Assembly: GCF_945859705.1 (NCBI RefSeq)
Contig: NC_079136.1
Coordinates: forward strand, 42,458,989 to 42,522,988
DNA: 64,000 nt
DNA from: Episyrphus balteatus
Lineage: Eukaryota > Arthropoda > Insecta > Diptera > Syrphidae
Reading direction: 5' to 3'
Position numbers and translations under genes: made by a program. The stretch's first letter is position 1, and every line of letters starts with the position of its first letter. The notes beneath the pieces are model-generated. The model saw only the letters and a program-made list of their open reading frames with translations. It made no database searches and had not been told where the DNA came from. Of this stretch, positions 58,964 through 64,000 are shown one piece after another.

Positions 58964-59636
58964 AAAAAAACCTTCTTTTTTGTGGATTTTTTGTGAAGAG
59001 GCATTTAATTTTATAAACATAAAGAATACAAATCCATATAGCAAATTTAATGTATTAAAAGAATTCGCTGTGTATTTAAAAAAATATTGGGTTCCGTTAT
59101 TTTTGTAGTAGATCTCCTAGACGACCTCCAAGAAAAAGGTGTCTGGCAAGATATCTCTGATCCAAGTCACTTAAAATTAAAAAAACCAAATGATTCATTT
59201 TCAGGATAGACGAATGCAGGTAATGAACGAAGGAATATACAAAATTTTGATTTTTGACAAAATGGCGGCTTTCCAAAGAAAAAAATCTTTTTTTTTCACG
59301 AAAATTTAAACTTTAAAGCGGCTTAAAAAATCGAATTATTGTCAAAAACCTTTTTCCTTCGTTCATTACCTGACAAAAGTATGTATCTAGAAAAATTGTG
59401 TAAAAATTTCAAGCCGATTACTCCAGCCGTTTCGGAGAAATTTTGCTCACCGCCAGACACCTTTTTTTTTGAGGTCGTCTAGGAGATCTACTACAAAAAT
59501 AACGGAACCCAATATTTTTTTTAAATACACAGCGAATTCTTTTAATACATTAAATTTGCTAAATGGATTTGTATTCTTTATGTTTATAAAATTAAATGCC
59601 TCTTCACAAAAAATCCACAAAAAAGAAGGTTTTTTT
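58964..59636. repeat. Inverted repeat, arms about 180 bp
   Basis: The arm 58964-59147 (from CCTTCTTTTTTGTGG to AAAGGTGTCTGGC) is repeated in reverse complement at 59452-59636. Inside the loop CAGGTAATGAACGAAGG (59218) faces CCTTCGTTCATTACCTG (59354), so the hairpin extends further. The right arm abuts the 32-bp terminal repeat of the 2.9-kb element, while the left arm lacks it. Confidence 0.88.
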
Positions 59637-59950
59637 TGCACTTACAACTAGATATAACCCCTTAAAACTAACATTTGAATTTTTTAAACAAAATCATTGG
59701 AGCCGTTTTTGAGCAATTTCAATTTTACTAAAATCGGTATATGACAAGTACCGGTATTTTTGGTCCAAAAAATTAATTCCAAAAATCCCTCTGGGGAGGG
59801 ATAATAACGCTACATCCAAGTTTGACATTAATCGGTCCATCCGTTTAGGCTGCAGCTCCTTATACAGACAGACTGACAGACAGACAGACGGACTTCCGGG
59901 ACCCACTTTTTTGACACTATCTCAACTTTTTTTTTTGTACGAATGCATAA

Positions 59951-60334
59951 CTTGATATATATGTAGTACCTACCTATATCGCAAGTAAAAAGTGTAATAA
60001 ACATAAAAGGTACAAGGAAAACAGATTTCCTTTTCGATTTTTTTTTTTGTGATTCAAGAATACATTTTTAATAATATCTTGGATTGCAATATTTCTAAGG
60101 ATAATTTTTAGTATAGCTGTGCAAACTTAGAACAAGCTCCAATTTCCAAAATTAAGAATAATCCAAAAATCAGACGCGAAGACCAAGTACATACAACAAT
60201 TTCACTATGATACAGGGCGAGTAAGGGGTACAGATAAAAATCTGAAAAAATTAGAGGATTTTTTCAATTTATTTTAAGACGATTGAGAGGATATTATTAA
60301 CATATAGTCGGGGGAAAGCAAAATTGTTATAAGT
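59951..60334. other. AT-rich spacer, no gene seen
   Basis: No frame, RNA or repeat recognised between family E copy 5 and the next Foldback-like element. Confidence 0.5.
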
Positions 60335-60343
60335 TCTTAAGGG

Positions 60344-61136
60344 GGGATCGGGTCAAAATTCTGGCTTCAAAATTCTGCTTTTCAAAATTCTGCTTTTTTA
60401 ACGAAAATTCTGTTTTTCAAAATTCTGCTTTTTTTCTATTCTACTTTTCAAAATTCTGCTTTTTAAAATTCTGCTTTTCAAAATTCTGCCAGCATTATAC
60501 TTGAACAAAAAAATTCTGCCAATTCTGCTTTTTTTATAGCATAAAGAAAAATACACCTCATTAATGTAATTCAACATTGGTACTTTCCTAAATTTTTTTT
60601 GTTTAAGTGTCGCAAATATTTTTTAAAATGCATAGATTGACTTTCTTGCAAATAAAATCTATAACTTATTGGAACCGATGTTGTTTGATACAAGATATTC
60701 CTTTTCTTATTCAAATTTTTGAATATTCATCTTTATTTGACAAATTAAAAAAATTTGAATTATTTTCGGAAATGTTTAGTTAATACCTTTTCTTCATATT
60801 TTCAAATTTATTCATTTATAAAACAAAAATTAATATGCATCCAAATTATGTAGGTAAGTTATCAAATAAGCAGATAATTTTTCAAGAAGATGATTTTACA
60901 GAATTTTGCAAAAAATTAAAAAAGCGCGCGCTTTTTAACATTTTCCAAACCATTTTTTAATTTTTTGCAGAATTTTGAAAAACAGAATTATGAAAAGCAG
61001 AATTTTGAAAAACAGAATTTTGAAAAACAGAATTTTGAAAAGCAGAATTTTGAAAGCAGAATTTTGTAAAGCAGAATTTTGAAAGCAGAATTTTGACAAA
61101 AGAATTTTGACCCCAGCAGAATTTTGACCCCAACCC
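60344..61136. mobile_element. Foldback-like element, second complete copy
   Basis: The left end is GGGATCGGGTCAAAATTCTG; the right end is the inverted form GACCCCAACCC. The left arm (60356-60540) consists of AAAATTCTGCTTTTC units. The right arm (about 60960-61130) consists of CAGAATTTTGAAAAG units. The centre holds unique sequence plus GCGCGCGC flanked by A/T runs at about 60919-60936. In the register set by the ends, the 9-bp flanks are TCTTAAGGG (60335-60343) and TCTTAAGAA (61137-61145), 7 of 9 alike, consistent with an aged 9-bp duplication. Nothing is coded. Confidence 0.85.
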
Positions 61137-61145
61137 TCTTAAGAA

Positions 61146-62595
61146 ATCGTATGGAATTACAACAATTCAGATTTCAACAGATGATATGTGTTATTAAAAT
61201 TCTACATTATAAGAGCATTTTATTTTTATTTCAGAAGTGGGATCTAAATTTTAAAGTCGTTCCGAGAAAAAACACTCTTTTCTTTGCTAGTACGGTAAGT
61301 ACCTTCAATTTTCGCCTTTAGCTTTCTAAAGTTATGCATAATGTCCAAGTTTTAAATAGAATTGACCCGTTATCACTCTAAACATCACATTTTTTGTTCT
61401 ATGTTTAAAAATCTTTTAAAGGAAGGAGCATCAAAACCTGGCAAACACATACTGAACTTGATCAAAAGTAAATGATTACGACTTTTTTTGGAATATAAGT
61501 TTCCAGCTTTTAGTATTTCATCCATTTTGGTTATTAATGCATTAAAAATAAATAATAAAAAAAAAACAGGATTTATTAGCTGACCCAAACAAAAACTCTA
61601 TTTTGATAAAGTATTGAGGTTAGCAGATGCAGCCAAGCATGAGAAATATTAATCCATACTTCAGACAAGCACCGGAGCCGTTTGTGAGCCCTACTTTTCT
61701 AAAAAAAAAAAAAAATTCTTGCTCTGCTAAAAGTTCATGTTTCTTAATTTTTAAATTAAAAGTTTCAAACCCACATTTATTTTTTACTGAGCAAAATTCA
61801 TAAAAAAAAAATTCCACAAGTTTGTAATTTAATGAAATTAAAAAAGTTATTTTAACTGGTCAAGAGTTTGTATTTCCTCACCCAAATTTCAATAAAAAAA
61901 TGTGTAACATTATTCCTAAAACTTTTTTTTTTTAGATTGCAAACAAAACAAGAAACAAAAGTTCAAATCATTATTTCTCATTGAAAAAGTTGCGAATTCT
62001 TAGAAAAAAAAAACAAAAAATCCCTCCAGGCAGGTAAAATAAGATACAAAAAATGTAATTGCTAATTCCAACGCTATTCAAGCATTTAAAAAGGGTTTAC
62101 TAACGGACTTCAATTAAATCTACTTGTTTTTTTTGTATTTTTATTTTATTTTTAAAAACCTTTCGAATTTTTAAGCAAACTTCAGCAAAGTGGAAAGTAG
62201 ATATAAAGCCTGTGAAATGGAAAAAAAAATTAAAAAAAAAAAACAAAATGAGATTATTCTGATAATTGGGGTATATCTCGGTTTCTTTTTTTTTTTTTTA
62301 TTTGGCTAACCCTTTATTTTATTTCATTTATCGAAATCGCTGATTTGATGTTTTATTTTCTCGCCATTTTTTTAATTGAAAGAGGGATGAAAATCGTTTC
62401 GTATGAAAAATATTTGGTTTTGTTTTTTATTATTTTATTTGTTATCTTTTTTGGGATGGTTTCGCTTTATTCAATGGGAAATTTGTACAGTTAGAAAGAA
62501 TTCAATTCGATGATTTTGAATTTTGTGTGGGATTTAGTGGTTCTTTCCCAAGAGCATAGTTCATAATTATGAATCATATTATGATACGAGTGGGA
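61146..62595. other. AT-rich stretch, no gene supported
   Basis: Homopolymer-rich sequence leading up to the Penelope-like ORF; its distal part may hold that element's 5' region, but I see no boundary. Frames at 61124-61321, 61385-61588 and 61620-61817 lack motifs. Confidence 0.4.
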
Positions 62596-62631
62596 TAAAA
62601 GTTAAGCTGCTTCGCCAGCAATTGCTCAACC

Positions 62632-64000
62632 ATGATTAATAATTTAAAACGCAAATATCTTGTTTTTTTTTTGTTAGAAGATATTCGTTTTCTTCAAATG
62701 TGTAAAAAATTTAATATAATAAAAAATTTTATTAAGGTGACGTGTTCGGTAAAAAACTCTCGAACGGAAAAAGTGATTTTAATAGCACAAAAGCAATGGC
62801 TAAATCTAGAAATAAAATATCATTTCGAAAAATTAGCAAAAACAGAACTTGAGCTTTACAGTTTACATTTACAAATTACAAAGAGTTTAAATATAGCGGA
62901 ATCAATTATGTGGTATGAATTTGAGAACCAAATACAAGAACAAGTTTCACAGTTAACAAAAAAGAAAAATGAAACAATTACAAAGAAATATAAATTATTA
63001 TGTGATAAAAATAATAAAAAAGAAACTATAAAACCAAAATTTATAGAAGATTTTATTTGCAATAAATCAGATGTGGTTTTTAGTGAAAGTGAATTAGCGC
63101 TATTAAATAAAGGTCTAAATTTTACTCCAAAACCGAATACACCACAACTTATGGATGCGGTAATGGATATTGAAACAATTATAAAATATAAAACATATTC
63201 AGTTCAAGAAGATGTTAGAAGATCTACGAAACAGATTATAGAACAAGTGAACAATAACCCTACATATACGCGACAAAATAATAACTTCGATGTGATAAAA
63301 TCATTAAAATCAAAAGATTGTGTGTATGTTAAGGCCGATAAAGGCAATAAATTAGTAATATTCAACAAAAATGATTATGAAAATAGAATGTTGAGCGTCA
63401 TTGAAAAGTGTGAGTATAAGTTCATAAGCAAAAATCCATTACCAAAAATGATAAGAGATAGTAACGATCTTATTAAAAAAGTGAGTTCTGTTTTTGGTGT
63501 ATGGCTAAAAAGAAAATTATCAGTGCCGAATCCCCAAGTGCCTCTAATTTATTGTCTTCCAAAGATACATAAAACGGGTGATAGACCTATTGTAAGCAGC
63601 ATTTCTTCTCCTTCTTATTTATTAGCAAAGTGGTTAGTCAACGAAATGAGACAACTGCCCCCAATAAAAAGTCTGTCGGTGAAAAATTCTTTCGAATTCG
63701 TTGAAAAAGTGCAAAATGAAATCATATTAGAAGATGAAATGCTAGTGTCGTTCGATGTCGTGTCCCTTTTCCCCAGCATTCCGGTTCAAATTGCATTGGT
63801 AGAATTTGAGAAGTATCTAAATTTGATTGACATCCCATACGAGAAAAAAGTGTGTTTTTTAAATGTTGCGAAAATTTGTTTGGAACAAAACTTTTTCCAA
63901 TTCAGGGAAAAGTTTTATAAAGTTGAGAAAGGCACAAATATGGGAAATCCATTAAGTCCTTTAGTGTCCGAACTTTTTATGTCAGCTTTTGAAATAAATT
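62632..64000 (+). CDS. Penelope-like element reverse transcriptase, N-terminal part (runs off the window)
   Basis: Penelope-like retroelements encode a reverse transcriptase related to telomerase, usually fused to a C-terminal GIY-YIG nuclease. The frame is open from just after a stop at 62596-62598 to the window edge. ATG codons at 62632 and 62698 are both possible starts. Counting from 62632, 456 residues are visible. The first 120 or so are Lys-rich and helical. ALLNKGLNF (near 162) and KADKGNKLVI (234-243) are typical of the family N-terminus. Reverse-transcriptase boxes follow: LPKIHKTGDRPIVSS (from 309), SFDVVSLFPSIP (motif A, Asp375) and GTNMGNPLSP (434-443). The catalytic xxDD box and any GIY-YIG domain would lie beyond position 64000. 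No stop or frameshift occurs in the visible part, so the copy may be intact. Intron and terminal-repeat structure cannot be seen. Confidence 0.92.
   Translation, partial: MINNLKRKYLVFFLLEDIRFLQMCKKFNIIKNFIKVTCSVKNSRTEKVILIAQKQWLNLEIKYHFEKLAKTELELYSLHLQITKSLNIAESIMWYEFENQIQEQVSQLTKKKNETITKKYKLLCDKNNKKETIKPKFIEDFICNKSDVVFSESELALLNKGLNFTPKPNTPQLMDAVMDIETIIKYKTYSVQEDVRRSTKQIIEQVNNNPTYTRQNNNFDVIKSLKSKDCVYVKADKGNKLVIFNKNDYENRMLSVIEKCEYKFISKNPLPKMIRDSNDLIKKVSSVFGVWLKRKLSVPNPQVPLIYCLPKIHKTGDRPIVSSISSPSYLLAKWLVNEMRQLPPIKSLSVKNSFEFVEKVQNEIILEDEMLVSFDVVSLFPSIPVQIALVEFEKYLNLIDIPYEKKVCFLNVAKICLEQNFFQFREKFYKVEKGTNMGNPLSPLVSELFMSAFEIN

Larger units (their letters stand above)
56748..59661. mobile_element. 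TTAA-flanked composite element, 2.9 kb
   Basis: The ends GGGGTTATATCTAGTTGTAA and its inverted form match for 32 bp and sit between TTAA copies (56744-56747, 59662-59665). The unoccupied counterpart is in family E copy 1. The inside is a mosaic: AGCTCACTTTT-type repeats in opposite orientations on the two sides, a direct duplication of about 350 bp, a 14-bp satellite and an inverted repeat next to the right end. No transposase frame is present. TTAA targeting suggests piggyBac or Kolobok mobilisation; a GGGG start is not the usual piggyBac CCC end. The interior may contain further elements inserted later. Confidence 0.85.
56425..59950 (+). repeat. Dispersed repeat family E, copy 5, split by a 2.9-kb insertion
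   Basis: The left part, 56425-56747, matches copy 1 at about 1077-1380 (CCATTTTGTAGAAATCACTA onward). The right part, 59662-59950, matches copy 1 from 1377 to about 1660, ending in GACAGACAGACAGACGGACTT and GGACCCACTTTTTTG. The break falls exactly at TTAA, which copy 1 has once at 1377-1380. Confidence 0.85.

Overview
The window looks like AT-rich, intron-poor, repeat-dominated nuclear DNA of an animal, most likely an insect and perhaps a dipteran. The support is a nuclear-type tRNA-Ser(GCT) with a long variable arm and a Pol III T-run terminator, CR1/Jockey-group LINEs with a PHD-finger ORF1, a Penelope-like reverse transcriptase, and many short inverted-repeat DNA transposons. Taxonomic placement below insect is a guess. 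I found no convincing host protein-coding gene. Almost every short open frame lies in AT-rich noise, simple repeats or transposon arms. The sequence is best read as an intergenic or large-intron stretch that has become a transposon nest.

Layout, left to right. 0-12.8 kb: two copies of a dispersed repeat (called family E here), the tRNA-Ser, and a near-perfect 1.34-kb hairpin element with 8-bp target duplications (hAT type). There is also a second, unrelated foldback near 12 kb. 12.85-15.66 kb: a decayed LINE (copy B) on the minus strand. 18.4-19.3 kb: a hAT-type element whose body is a minisatellite. 20.7-22.1 kb: a TA-flanked inverted-repeat element with a TTAA-flanked element inserted in it. 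24.4-25.2 kb: a 9-bp-periodic satellite open in several frames on both strands. 27.5-34.5 kb: a nest with an intact-looking LINE (copy A: ORF1 29104-31050, ORF2 31022-33940) inside a GGGGCCCC-rich hAT-type element, itself possibly inside an older element. 37.4-42.0 kb: two further inverted-repeat elements and another family E copy. 45.5-49.4 kb: a 3.8-kb foldback built from about 650-bp direct repeats and an inverted copy, carrying a 1.27-kb Foldback-like insertion with a perfect 9-bp target duplication. 51.9-55.3 kb: second copies of the TA-flanked and hAT-type elements, plus a large palindrome. 56.4-60.0 kb: a family E copy split by a 2.9-kb TTAA-flanked element. 60.3-61.1 kb: another Foldback-like element. 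62.6 kb to the right edge: the N-terminal part of an intact-looking Penelope-like reverse transcriptase, which runs out of the window.

The only protein machinery visible is retrotransposon machinery: LINE copy A (nucleic-acid-binding ORF1, endonuclease plus reverse transcriptase ORF2), its dead relative B, two tiny reverse-transcriptase or LINE fragments, and the Penelope-like ORF. None of the DNA transposons encodes a recognisable transposase, so all must have been moved by enzymes encoded elsewhere. The most interesting content is structural. A Foldback-like family has tandem-repeat arms, a GC palindrome and 9-bp target duplications. Several independent long hairpins are present. Insertions can be dated relative to each other from paralogous empty sites inside the same window.
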